Shown one piece after another: positions 8,703 through 16,272 of a stretch of DNA of 39,521 nucleotides (within the stretch, counting starts at the first letter, position 1; every line of letters starts with the position of its first letter). The notes under the pieces are model-generated. The model saw only the letters and a program-made list of their open reading frames with translations. It did no database searches and was not told where the DNA came from. The stretch is from an uncultured Prevotella sp. (GTDB lineage: Bacteria > Bacteroidota > Bacteroidia > Bacteroidales > Bacteroidaceae), in NCBI GenBank assembly GCA_937906495.1, contig CALCVT010000133.1, positions 1 through 39,521 on the forward strand, read 5' to 3'. A program made the translations under genes and the position numbers.

Positions 8703-11171
8703 ATGAAATACCGATTCTTAGCAACCGTATGTTGTTTGGCCAGTGTAGTGGCGCAGGCACAGAACAATGTGGTGTGGTTCGACGAGCCAACTTCGCTTAA
8801 AGGCCAGCAGTGCTGGTGGGGTGGACATCCCGAAAAGTACAACAAGCAACACAAACCCGTTAATGCTGGCGAAGGTGCCGAAAATGCCGATCACGAGTGG
8901 GAATACCGCTCTTTGCCCTTAGGCAATGGCAGCATTGGTTGTAACGTTATGGGTTCGGTAGCCACAGAGCGCTATACCCTAAACGAAAAAACTTTGTGGC
9001 GCGGAGGCCCCAATACAGCAAAAGGTCCGGCCGACTACTGGAATCAAAATAAAGAGTCGGCACATGTGCTTAAGGACATCCGTCAGGCTTTTCTTGATGG
9101 TGACCTTGAAAAGGCCGAATCGCTCACCTCGAACAACTTTAACAGCAATGTGCCCTACGAAGCACTTGCAGAGCCTCAATTTCGCTTTGGTTCGTACACT
9201 ACCATGGGCGAGTTGACCCTCGAAACAGACATTAATCCAGATGGCGTGACCAACTACCGCCGGGCACTTGCAGTCGATTCTGCTTATGCCTCAGTGAGCT
9301 TTAAGGCTGCAAACGGGGTGAGCTATGAACGCCGCACTTTTGTTTCGTATCCAGCCAATGTAATGGCTGTGCGCCTTACAGCTTCGCAAAAAGGCTGTCA
9401 GAATTTAACCATACGTTATGCTCCTAATCCATTAGGAGAGGGTGCGTTTGCTCCCGATGGCAAAAGTGGCATGTGTTATGTAGGCCGCCTCGACAATAAC
9501 AAAATGGAATATGCCGTGCGCATACGTGTATTGGCCTCTAAAGGAAAGGTAAACTATACCGATAATGCCATTCAGGTTAAAGGAGCCGACGAAGTAACGA
9601 TTCTGCTGGTAGCCGATACCGACTATGCGCCCAACTACAACCCCGACTTTAACGACCCTAAGGCTTATGTTGGTGTTGATCCAAAGCAAACAACTGCGGC
9701 ATGGATGGCAAAAGCAGCAAAGAAAAAATTTGACAAACTCTTTAAAGAGCATTACAATGATTATGCTGCCTTGTACAACCGTGTGAGTCTGACCCTCGAT
9801 GGTCCTGCTTCAACAAAGCCTACCAATCAGCGTCTGGCCGATTATCGCAAGGGTGTTAAAGACCAAGGCCTTGAAAGTTTGTACTACCAGTACGGCCGTT
9901 ATCTGCTCATAGCTTCATCGCGTCCGGGTAACCTGCCTGCTAACTTGCAGGGCATTTGGCATAACAATGTCGATGGCCCGTGGCGTGTAGATTATCACAA
10001 CAACATCAATCTGCAAATGAATTACTGGCCTGCACTTTCGACTAACCTGGCCGAATGTGCACAGCCTCTGACCGATTTTATCCGATTGCTCGAAAAGCCC
10101 GGCGAACGTACGGCCAAGGCCTATTGGGGTGCAAGAGGATGGGCTGCCGGCATCTCAGCCAATATTTTTGGCTTTACAGGTCCTTTGTCGAGCACCATGA
10201 TGTCGTGGAACTATAATCCTGTAGCAGCATCGTGGCTGGCCACCCACTTGTGGGATTATTATGATTATACACGCGACATAAACTTTCTGCAGCAAACCGG
10301 CTATCCTTTAATGAAGGGGTGTGCTTTGTTTTGCGAAGACTTTTTATGGCGCAAACCTAATGGTGTGCTGACGGCTGCTCCTTCAACCTCGCCCGAGCAT
10401 GGACCGGTAGACGAGGGTACAACCTTTACGCATGCTGTAATACGCGAAATATTGCTTAACTGCATCGATGCAGCAAAGGCTCTCAATACCGATGCCGAAG
10501 ATGTGGCCCGCTGGCAAAAGGTATTGGCCGATTTGGCACCCTATCAGATTGGCCGCTATGGCCAGTTATTGGAGTGGAGCCGCGATATTGACGACCCCAA
10601 AGATAACCACCGGCATGTGAACCACTTGTTTGGACTCCATCCCGGACATACTATTTCGCCTTATACTACTCCTGAACTGGCTAAGGCAGCCCGTGTAGTG
10701 CTTGAACACCGTGGTGATGGTGCTACTGGCTGGAGTATGGGATGGAAACTTAATCAGTGGGCGCGTCTGCACGATGGCAATCACTCTTATGTGCTCTATG
10801 GCAACTTGTTGAAAAACGGTACGGCCGACAATTTGTGGGATATCCACCCTCCCTTCCAGATTGATGGTAACTTTGGTGGTACAGCCGGTGTTACCGAAAT
10901 GCTTATGCAGTGTCATACAGGTGTGATTGACTTATTGCCCTCTCTGCCCGATGCCTGGGCTAAGGGATGCATCAAAGGACTCCGTGCCCGAGGCAACTAT
11001 GGTGTAGACATTACCTGGAATCAGGGTAAGTTGGTTGAAGCACGCATAGCTGCTAACCGCCAGGACAATTGCCGTGTGCGCTATGGAGAGCAAACTGTGG
11101 AGTTCCCCGTAGTAAAAGGAAAAGTCTATACAATAGTGCTAAAGCAAAACCAGTTGGTAGTTCTTCCTTGA
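8703..11171 (+). CDS. Secreted glycoside hydrolase family 95 (alpha-L-fucosidase)
   Basis: This is an 822-residue exported enzyme with a signal peptide ending near AQAQ (residue 19). The N-terminal beta domain contains the family hallmarks LPLGNGSIG and NEKTLWRGGP. The (alpha/alpha)6 barrel carries LPANLQGIW, TSPEHGP with Glu565, NHLFGLHPG and QIDGNFGG with Asp721. By family comparison Glu565 is the likely general acid and Asp721 part of the Asn/Asp base system; this is inferred, not proven. GH95 enzymes invert alpha-1,2-linked L-fucose, and some prefer alpha-L-galactose, as found on mucin, milk and plant glycans. It begins 30 nt after the GT2 gene and could be read through from that cassette. 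A terminator follows at 11231-11274. Confidence 0.93.
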   Translation: MKYRFLATVCCLASVVAQAQNNVVWFDEPTSLKGQQCWWGGHPEKYNKQHKPVNAGEGAENADHEWEYRSLPLGNGSIGCNVMGSVATERYTLNEKTLWRGGPNTAKGPADYWNQNKESAHVLKDIRQAFLDGDLEKAESLTSNNFNSNVPYEALAEPQFRFGSYTTMGELTLETDINPDGVTNYRRALAVDSAYASVSFKAANGVSYERRTFVSYPANVMAVRLTASQKGCQNLTIRYAPNPLGEGAFAPDGKSGMCYVGRLDNNKMEYAVRIRVLASKGKVNYTDNAIQVKGADEVTILLVADTDYAPNYNPDFNDPKAYVGVDPKQTTAAWMAKAAKKKFDKLFKEHYNDYAALYNRVSLTLDGPASTKPTNQRLADYRKGVKDQGLESLYYQYGRYLLIASSRPGNLPANLQGIWHNNVDGPWRVDYHNNINLQMNYWPALSTNLAECAQPLTDFIRLLEKPGERTAKAYWGARGWAAGISANIFGFTGPLSSTMMSWNYNPVAASWLATHLWDYYDYTRDINFLQQTGYPLMKGCALFCEDFLWRKPNGVLTAAPSTSPEHGPVDEGTTFTHAVIREILLNCIDAAKALNTDAEDVARWQKVLADLAPYQIGRYGQLLEWSRDIDDPKDNHRHVNHLFGLHPGHTISPYTTPELAKAARVVLEHRGDGATGWSMGWKLNQWARLHDGNHSYVLYGNLLKNGTADNLWDIHPPFQIDGNFGGTAGVTEMLMQCHTGVIDLLPSLPDAWAKGCIKGLRARGNYGVDITWNQGKLVEARIAANRQDNCRVRYGEQTVEFPVVKGKVYTIVLKQNQLVVLP

Positions 11172-11230
11172 TGTGTTTTTTTAAAAAGCGGTATACCGAA
11201 CTTATAAAAACAGGAATAGTATAATTTCAG

Positions 11231-11274
11231 AATCCATTCTGTCGGTTCGTTCGAACGGGCAGAATGGATTTTTT
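11231..11274 (+). terminator. Terminator after the GH95 gene
   Basis: Perfect 11-bp stem (11231-11241 with 11260-11270, arm AATCCATTCTG), with a smaller GTTCG/CGAAC pairing inside the loop, followed by a T run (11269-11274). Confidence 0.85.
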
Positions 11275-11280
11275 GATTAT

Positions 11281-11541
11281 TGCTGTCCGGTAAACATGTT
11301 TAACTGGCTATTCTGAGTGATTTTATACATTGACAAGCCCCCTACATGAATAATCATTTCGGCTGTCCGATAAAATATGTTCTCCTTTTATAGGGTATAT
11401 ATGGATGAGGATGCTGTATTTGCCCAAATTAATCAACTCTAATGGTTTTGAATGTGCCAATGAAGCTCCTACACATTCGATTTATCGGCTGTCCGAGAAA
11501 ATTAAAATATCAATTGGGACATAAAAGTTTTACCGGACACC
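11281..11541. repeat. Cluster of four short repeats, TGTCCGnnAA core
   Basis: Three direct copies lie at 11281-11295 (TGCTGTCCGGTAAAC), 11359-11376 and 11485-11502, and one inverted copy at 11527-11541 (GTTTTACCGGACACC). The second and third share 17 of 18 bases (TCGGCTGTCCGA, one variable base, AAAAT). The first and fourth share TGTCCGGTAAA in opposite orientation, so the outer pair could be terminal inverted repeats of an element of about 256 bp. The TCGG/CCGA arms of the middle copies are themselves a small dyad. Function unknown. Confidence 0.6.
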
Positions 11542-11799
11542 AATATTTTTTGATTGAATTGTGGCTGTAATAAGTTCGGCCGGCAGGTATACAACTTGTT
11601 TTGGCCACTTGTGGTAAGTGTTTAAACTGCGTTTTACGAAGTTTTTGGGCCGTTCGGGCTCCTTGCAGATTAATTGGGCAAATAAGTAGCAGTTCGTGCT
11701 GATAATCGTAGTATTGGCCAAAGCTTTTTTAGGAGGGTAAGTATTGTTGCCAATGTTAGTTAGAGTGTTTTTTGCTTTACAATTTTAGGTAAGCGGATG
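11530..11799 (-). pseudogene. Coding-like remnant, unrecognised
   Basis: On the minus strand a frame stays open for about 85 codons with a plausible amino-acid mix (for example PKKALANTTIIST and KQVVYLPAELITAT) and ends in GVR-stop, where the stop codon lies inside the inverted repeat copy at 11527-11541. There is no ATG start; only a TTG at 11721 could serve. I do not recognise the family. It may be the 3' end of a decayed gene that belonged to the repeat element, or a chance open frame. Confidence 0.25.
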
Positions 11800-11950
11800 T
11801 AAAGCAAACTGCACACTCTGTAAAGAAGTATGCACCGGATTTTAATTGGTTGAGGCTGTGCTTTTGGCGGATTTAGTATTGAGGCATACTTGCTTGCATC
11901 TGTTTTAGTGTAGATGTTAGTATCAGGCAGGCTAAAGCCCCGTATGGGAC

Positions 11951-11990
11951 AAAAAATCCTATGAGCATGCCAAACTTATGCTCATAGGAT
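11951..11990 (-). terminator. Minus-strand terminator downstream of the AraC-type gene
   Basis: Perfect 13-bp stem (11956-11968 with 11978-11990, arm ATCCTATGAGCAT on the plus strand) and a 9-nt loop. On the minus strand the hairpin is followed by TTTTTT (11956 down to 11951). It lies only 12 nt past the stop of the broken frame at 12003-12053 and 460 nt past the stop of the AraC-type gene. Confidence 0.75.
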
Positions 11991-12002
11991 AATATACAGA
12001 AC

Positions 12003-12275
12003 TTAAAGTTCTTTGATAGCATTGCCCAACGGCAATCTAATTGAAAAGGCTGGATAATTTGTAAAACTCAGGTACTAAGTTCTGTGTCTGTAGCCAGAGT
12101 TTCATGAGTATGTCAGACAATCATCAGCAGCTGTGTCAGGAATTGCAGTAGGAGGCATATTGTTGTAACAATTCCTGTTTATGCAACTTGATGATGTACC
12201 AGCCTAAAAATCGGTTAGCGATAGCAAATTTAGGTAATGTCCGTATTAAAAACTTGTCTTTTCTTGTCGTATTTT
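12003..12275 (-). pseudogene. Fragmented minus-strand reading frames before a terminator
   Basis: Translated pieces that look like protein occur in different frames. One piece ends IRLPLGNAIKEL-stop (12053 to 12003). Another (12104 to 12036) reads MKLWLQTQNLVPEFYKL. A third, upstream, reads NRFLGWYIIKLHKQELLQQY before a stop near 12130. They are separated by stops and frame changes, and the last one ends just before a hairpin terminator. This fits a degraded gene, but each piece is short and could be chance. The family is not recognised. Confidence 0.25.
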
Positions 12276-12449
12276 ATAAAGGTATATCGGTGTGTAATTT
12301 TATAGTTTACAAAAACTACAAAAAACAGCCGTATTCATCGCAAGATTTTAATTTTTAATTTTATGGCTGGAGTAATTTGTGTCAAGTATATGTGAAAATT
12401 GTTTTCAAGGTTTTTCAGTGTATGAAAACCTGTCATCAACCCTCAAAAT

Positions 12450-13691
12450 TCAGCTGATTTGTTTTTTAAATTGAGTAGGAGTAATACCGGTTATGCGTTT
12501 AAAGGTTTTGCAAAAAGTTGCAGCACTCGAAAAGCCCGTGTAAATGGCAATATCGTTGAAAGTACGATTCTTGTCTTCAAGAATCATGCGCTTAGCCTCT
12601 TCAATACGTAGTGTATTGATGTATTGGTTAAAGTTGATACCCTTTACGGTATTGAGATAATCGGAAAGCAGGCGAGGTTTAACCTTGAGCATTTCGGCCA
12701 CTTGCAGCACATTGATGTCATCTCGCAGGTAGTATTTGTTGGTGTCCAGCCTCCATTGTTGCAACCGCATATCCAGTTCGTTCGAAAAAGCATGCTGTAT
12801 GGGGGAGTTGGCAGCAAGTAAGTTTGAGTCGGATGGCTGAGAACTGTTTAAATCTGCCATATAGTTTGTAGCAGGAACCGTTTCGACCTGCAGGTCAATG
12901 TCGTCGATAGCATCCAGTGCAGGTTCAATCCAAAAATAGCGCTGGTTGTAGCGGATAAAAACAAAAGTGACGTAAACAAAGAAGCATGTTTTGCCGATAA
13001 TCGTAATGGCATGCCCCAGTGCTGCATCTGAATAAAATTGCAGTCCAATGTAGCTGCCGGTATGCAATATGAGCATGATTATGAAAGCAAAATAGATAAT
13101 CGCTACACTTGATAAAATGTTGGCCGATATGATATCGTGAAAGCCAAAATAGCAGTTAATCTGTCGGCGGTACTTTTGCAGACTGTAAAATACGGCAATA
13201 ACACTGCCTATGGCATTGATGAAAAAGACAATAAGCGACATGTTTATCAAAGCCAGTCCGTTAAAGTCTGTCATCATAGCATTTAAACTCGCCGGCCAGT
13301 CGCCATAGTTTTCTATATGCCAGATAGATGCTGAAAGGTTATAAAACAAAAAGCAGACCGAGGGGATAAAACCGGCAATTAGCAGCAGTTTAGCATGGTA
13401 TTTGCGGTGAAAGAGTATGAGCCCAGCTGTAGAAATAAAGAAAATCTCGATTGATACGATAGGAATAGCCAGCAATGCGTGAGAGAGCATGCTAAAGTCG
13501 CCAAAACGTAGGGCAAGCAAGGAGCATCCGTGTAAAAGCGCATCAATAAAGAAAACCCCCGACATGATAAGGCAGGCCGAAGTAAAAATGCGTGACTTTT
13601 TATATGAAGCACCTGCTATAGCCCAAAGCATCAGACATAGCGTAAACGTAATGCAGCAAGCAGGCAAGAATATGAATACGGAGTGAGGCAT
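12450..13691 (-). CDS. Seven-helix membrane protein with C-terminal AraC-type DNA-binding domain
   Basis: This is a 413-residue protein from the chosen start. Residues 1 to about 235 form roughly seven hydrophobic helices with short loops. A polar linker of about 75 residues (rich in Asp, Ser, Asn) leads to a C-terminal AraC/XylS double helix-turn-helix (about 315-413) with LQVAEMLKVKPRLLSDYLN as the first HTH and FNDIAIYTGFSSAATFCKTFKRITGITPTQF as the second. The reading frame is open up to 13973, but the -7 box at 13734-13741 and the loss of membrane-protein character before MPHSVF support the start at 13691. It is probably a membrane-tethered one-component sensor: the helices receive a signal and the HTH binds DNA near the membrane. 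Target and ligand are unknown. Confidence 0.8.
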   Translation of the reverse strand: MPHSVFIFLPACCITFTLCLMLWAIAGASYKKSRIFTSACLIMSGVFFIDALLHGCSLLALRFGDFSMLSHALLAIPIVSIEIFFISTAGLILFHRKYHAKLLLIAGFIPSVCFLFYNLSASIWHIENYGDWPASLNAMMTDFNGLALINMSLIVFFINAIGSVIAVFYSLQKYRRQINCYFGFHDIISANILSSVAIIYFAFIIMLILHTGSYIGLQFYSDAALGHAITIIGKTCFFVYVTFVFIRYNQRYFWIEPALDAIDDIDLQVETVPATNYMADLNSSQPSDSNLLAANSPIQHAFSNELDMRLQQWRLDTNKYYLRDDINVLQVAEMLKVKPRLLSDYLNTVKGINFNQYINTLRIEEAKRMILEDKNRTFNDIAIYTGFSSAATFCKTFKRITGITPTQFKKQIS

Positions 13692-13733
13692 GAAAATAGC
13701 GGTTTGAAGAATGAAAAATAGCCAATAAAAGTG

Positions 13734-13741
13734 CAAAGTAA
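13734..13741 (-). promoter_or_regulatory. -7 box for the AraC-type membrane regulator
   Basis: The minus strand reads TTACTTTG, seven of eight matches to TAnnTTTG, 42 nt before the start codon at 13691. No TTG element was found at 19-21 nt, which would be compatible with a promoter that needs an activator. Confidence 0.45.
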
Positions 13742-14026
13742 CAGATTTTGTTGAATTTACGAGTCTTCGATAGCCTATTTTAGTAGATGTTTTAGTTGAT
13801 TTTAGTCTGTTAAAAGAATATAGACTTTGGGGGCATACCTTAAAGTAAAAGCGTAAATAAGCAGGCTTAAAGGCTTGAATCATCTGGATACGTCCTGTTG
13901 TAATCCAGGCAATCAGTTTGCATTTTATACACATCTCCAACCAAGTGTTGTACATAATATAGGTATCGCACAAGCATAATCAAATCAGCTAGAAACGCCT
14001 TGTAAACGAAAAACTCAGGCTTTTCT

Positions 14027-14057
14027 TTTGTCTTTCAAACGCCTTGCCGTAACTTTG
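14027..14057 (+). promoter_or_regulatory. Promoter of ychF-lgt
   Basis: TTTG (14027-14030), 19-nt spacer, TAACTTTG (14050-14057): a full match to the Bacteroidetes consensus, 28 nt before the ychF start codon. Confidence 0.82.
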
Positions 14058-14085
14058 TGGGTCGAAATCAAGATAAAAACAAGCT

Positions 14086-15189
14086 ATGAGTTTACAATGT
14101 GGCATTGTGGGACTTCCGAATGTGGGAAAGTCCACCCTGTTCAACTGCCTGAGTAATGCCAAGGCACAGTCAGCAAATTTTCCTTTTTGTACCATCGAAC
14201 CAAATGTGGGTGTAATCACCGTACCCGATGAGCGCTTGAGCAAATTAGCCGAGTTAGTGCATCCCGGACGCATTGTGCCCACAACAGTCGAGATTGTGGA
14301 CATTGCAGGACTCGTAAAAGGTGCTTCGAAAGGCGAAGGACTCGGTAATCAGTTTTTGGGTAATATTCGTGAAACCGATGCCATTATCCATGTGCTCCGC
14401 TGCTTTGACGATGGCAATGTGGTTCATGTAGACGGTAGCGTAGATCCGGTTCGCGACAAAGAAATTATCGATACCGAACTCCAACTCAAGGATTTGGAAA
14501 CGGTGGAGAACCGCATTAAACGCGTAGAAAAGATTGCTCAGGTAGGAGGCGACAAAAATGCCAAGGTGGAGTATGATGTGCTGTTGGCTTATCGCGAAGC
14601 ACTGTTGCAAGGAAAAAGTGCCCGTAGTATACAGTTTGAAAGTAAAGAAGAGCAAAAGGCAGCAAAAGGCCTCTTTCTGCTTACTTCGAAGCCTGTGCTT
14701 TATGTGTGCAACGTAGACGAAGCTTCGGCTGCAACCGGAAATGCCTATGTTGAACGCGTGAAAGAAGCAGTTAAGGACGAACATGCCGAAGTATTGGTTC
14801 TCGCAGCGCAAACCGAGGCTGACATTGCAGAACTTGATACCTACGAAGAGCGTCAGATGTTTTTGCAGGATGTAGGCCTCGAAGAGAGTGGCTGCAACCG
14901 TTTGATTAAAGCAGCTTATAAAATGCTGGAACTCGAAACCTTTATTACTGCCGGCGAAATGGAAGTAAAGGCATGGACTTATCGCCGCGGCTGGAAAGCA
15001 CCGCAGTGTGCTGGTGTTATCCATACCGACTTTGAAAAAGGATTTATCCGCGCAGAAGTTATCAAGTACGACGACTATGTACGTCTTGGTTCAGAGTCGG
15101 CAGTACGCGATGCCGGACTCCTTCATGTAGAAGGAAAGGAATATGTTGTGCAAGATGGCGACATTATGCACTTCCGCTTTAATGTATAA
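14086..15189 (+). CDS. ychF: YchF/Obg-family redox-regulated ATPase
   Basis: This is a 367-residue cytoplasmic P-loop protein of the OLA1/YchF group, which binds ribosomes and prefers ATP to GTP. Walker A is GLPNVGKST (residues 9-17). DIAGLVKGASKGEGLGNQFL is the G3/switch region, and NVDE replaces the usual NKxD specificity motif, as is normal for YchF. A helical coiled-coil insert lies in the middle, and a TGS domain forms the C-terminus (about 283-366, ending DIMHFRFNV). Full family length. It has a consensus promoter, and lgt follows after 12 nt, so the two are very likely one operon. Confidence 0.97.
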   Translation: MSLQCGIVGLPNVGKSTLFNCLSNAKAQSANFPFCTIEPNVGVITVPDERLSKLAELVHPGRIVPTTVEIVDIAGLVKGASKGEGLGNQFLGNIRETDAIIHVLRCFDDGNVVHVDGSVDPVRDKEIIDTELQLKDLETVENRIKRVEKIAQVGGDKNAKVEYDVLLAYREALLQGKSARSIQFESKEEQKAAKGLFLLTSKPVLYVCNVDEASAATGNAYVERVKEAVKDEHAEVLVLAAQTEADIAELDTYEERQMFLQDVGLEESGCNRLIKAAYKMLELETFITAGEMEVKAWTYRRGWKAPQCAGVIHTDFEKGFIRAEVIKYDDYVRLGSESAVRDAGLLHVEGKEYVVQDGDIMHFRFNV

Positions 15190-15201
15190 CGGGGGAATGC
15201 T

Positions 15202-16035
15202 ATGGTAATTTGGGATCCTTCGGTAGTAGCGTTTTCACTTGGTGGGGTTGAGGTACGCTGGTATTCCTTATGTTGGTGCATCGGGCTGGCTGCGGCTTAT
15301 TATATAATGTATAAACTCTATAAGCAGCAGCAAATACCTCAGGAAAAGTTCGACCCACTCTTTCTTTATTGCTTTATAGGCATTTTGGTGGGGGCGCGTT
15401 TAGGACACTGCCTTTTCTATGAGGCATCCTACTTTTTGAGCCATCCGTTAGAGATGCTGTTGCCTGTGCGCCAGTTGCCTGATGGTAGTTGGAAGTTTAC
15501 AGGCTATGCAGGTTTAGCTTCGCATGGCGGAACGCTCGGACTTATAATTGCCTTATGGCTATATGTGCGTAAGTATCAGGTAAATCTGATGCGTGTGCTC
15601 GACAATATAGCTATAGCAACCCCTATTTGCGCCTGCTTCATCCGGTTAGGTAATTTGATGAATTCCGAAATCGTAGGTAAGTATACCCAATCGGATTTTG
15701 GTTTCGTTTTTGTGCACAATGGCGATAGCTTGCCACGCCATCCAGGACAACTCTATGAGGCCATCGCCTATTTGGTGTTCTTTGTAGTGGGACTGCTGTT
15801 GTATAAAGCGTATAAAAATAAGGTTGGAACCGGGTTCTTTTTTGGTTTTTGCCTAACCTCTATCTTTGCCTTCCGCTTTGTTGTAGAATACTTTAAGGAA
15901 GTGCAGGAGCCCTGGGAACTATCGATGCAGCAGCTCATCTATATGAATCAAGGACAGTTGCTAAGCATCCCGTTTTTTGCATTAGGACTTTATTGCTTGT
16001 GCGGTGGCAAACTTTGTCGCCGATTAGGCGAATAG
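15202..16035 (+). CDS. lgt: Prolipoprotein diacylglyceryl transferase
   Basis: This is a 277-residue inner-membrane enzyme with about seven helices that transfers diacylglycerol from phosphatidylglycerol to the lipobox cysteine of prolipoproteins. Motifs seen are GARLGH (64-69), SHGGTLG with His108, the Lgt signature RLGNLMNSEIVG starting at Arg148, and RHPGQLYEA. His108 and Arg148 keep the 40-residue spacing of His103 and Arg143 in E. coli Lgt. A purine-rich GGGGGAA at 15191-15197 precedes the start, an unusually good ribosome-binding site for this phylum. It serves the several lipoproteins in this window (16273, 18234 and 23850-minus). Operon with ychF. Confidence 0.97.
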   Translation: MVIWDPSVVAFSLGGVEVRWYSLCWCIGLAAAYYIMYKLYKQQQIPQEKFDPLFLYCFIGILVGARLGHCLFYEASYFLSHPLEMLLPVRQLPDGSWKFTGYAGLASHGGTLGLIIALWLYVRKYQVNLMRVLDNIAIATPICACFIRLGNLMNSEIVGKYTQSDFGFVFVHNGDSLPRHPGQLYEAIAYLVFFVVGLLLYKAYKNKVGTGFFFGFCLTSIFAFRFVVEYFKEVQEPWELSMQQLIYMNQGQLLSIPFFALGLYCLCGGKLCRRLGE

Positions 16036-16194
16036 TTAAAATAAAGTGCGAAAATTAGTAGAATAGCTAAAAACTGCAACATCCGGCCCCCTTAAAATCA
16101 TCGATTTTGTGCTTGTTTTGCGTCTTAGCTTGCGAATCTTTAAGTATTATATTAAAAAAAGATGATTCCGCTAACTATTTTCCATTTTAATACG

Positions 16195-16202
16195 TATCTT
16201 TG
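16195..16202 (+). promoter_or_regulatory. -7 box before the OmpA/TPR lipoprotein
   Basis: TATCTTTG is a perfect TAnnTTTG element, 70 nt before the start codon at 16273. No clear TTG element is seen 19-21 nt upstream. Confidence 0.6.
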
Positions 16203-16272
16203 CTCCGCACATTGAGGCTACCAAAATCCTGGTGTGTGCAGCACTATGCAAAACCAATAAAACATATTTCAT

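Larger units (their letters stand above)
11172..12449. other. 1.28 kb gap with repeats, terminators and coding debris
   Basis: No intact gene is visible on either strand. In order the stretch holds the GH95 terminator (11231-11274), a cluster of four TGTCCGnnAA-type repeats (11281-11541), a minus-strand coding-like frame without a convincing start (about 11530-11799), a minus-strand hairpin terminator (11951-11990), and an AT-rich zone (12003-12449) with broken minus-strand reading frames. It resembles the site of decayed mobile or accessory genes. Confidence 0.6.
13692..14085. other. Divergent intergenic region between the AraC-type gene and ychF
   Basis: This 394-bp AT-rich stretch holds the minus-strand -7 box at 13734-13741 and the plus-strand ychF promoter at 14027-14057. 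The minus-strand frame of the AraC-type gene is open through to 13973 but has no membrane or domain character there. Nothing else is recognisable. Confidence 0.6.

Noticed and set aside
13692..13973. N-terminal extension of the AraC-type gene
   Set aside because: The frame is open, but the -7 box at 13734-13741 lies within it and the extra residues show no domain or membrane character.
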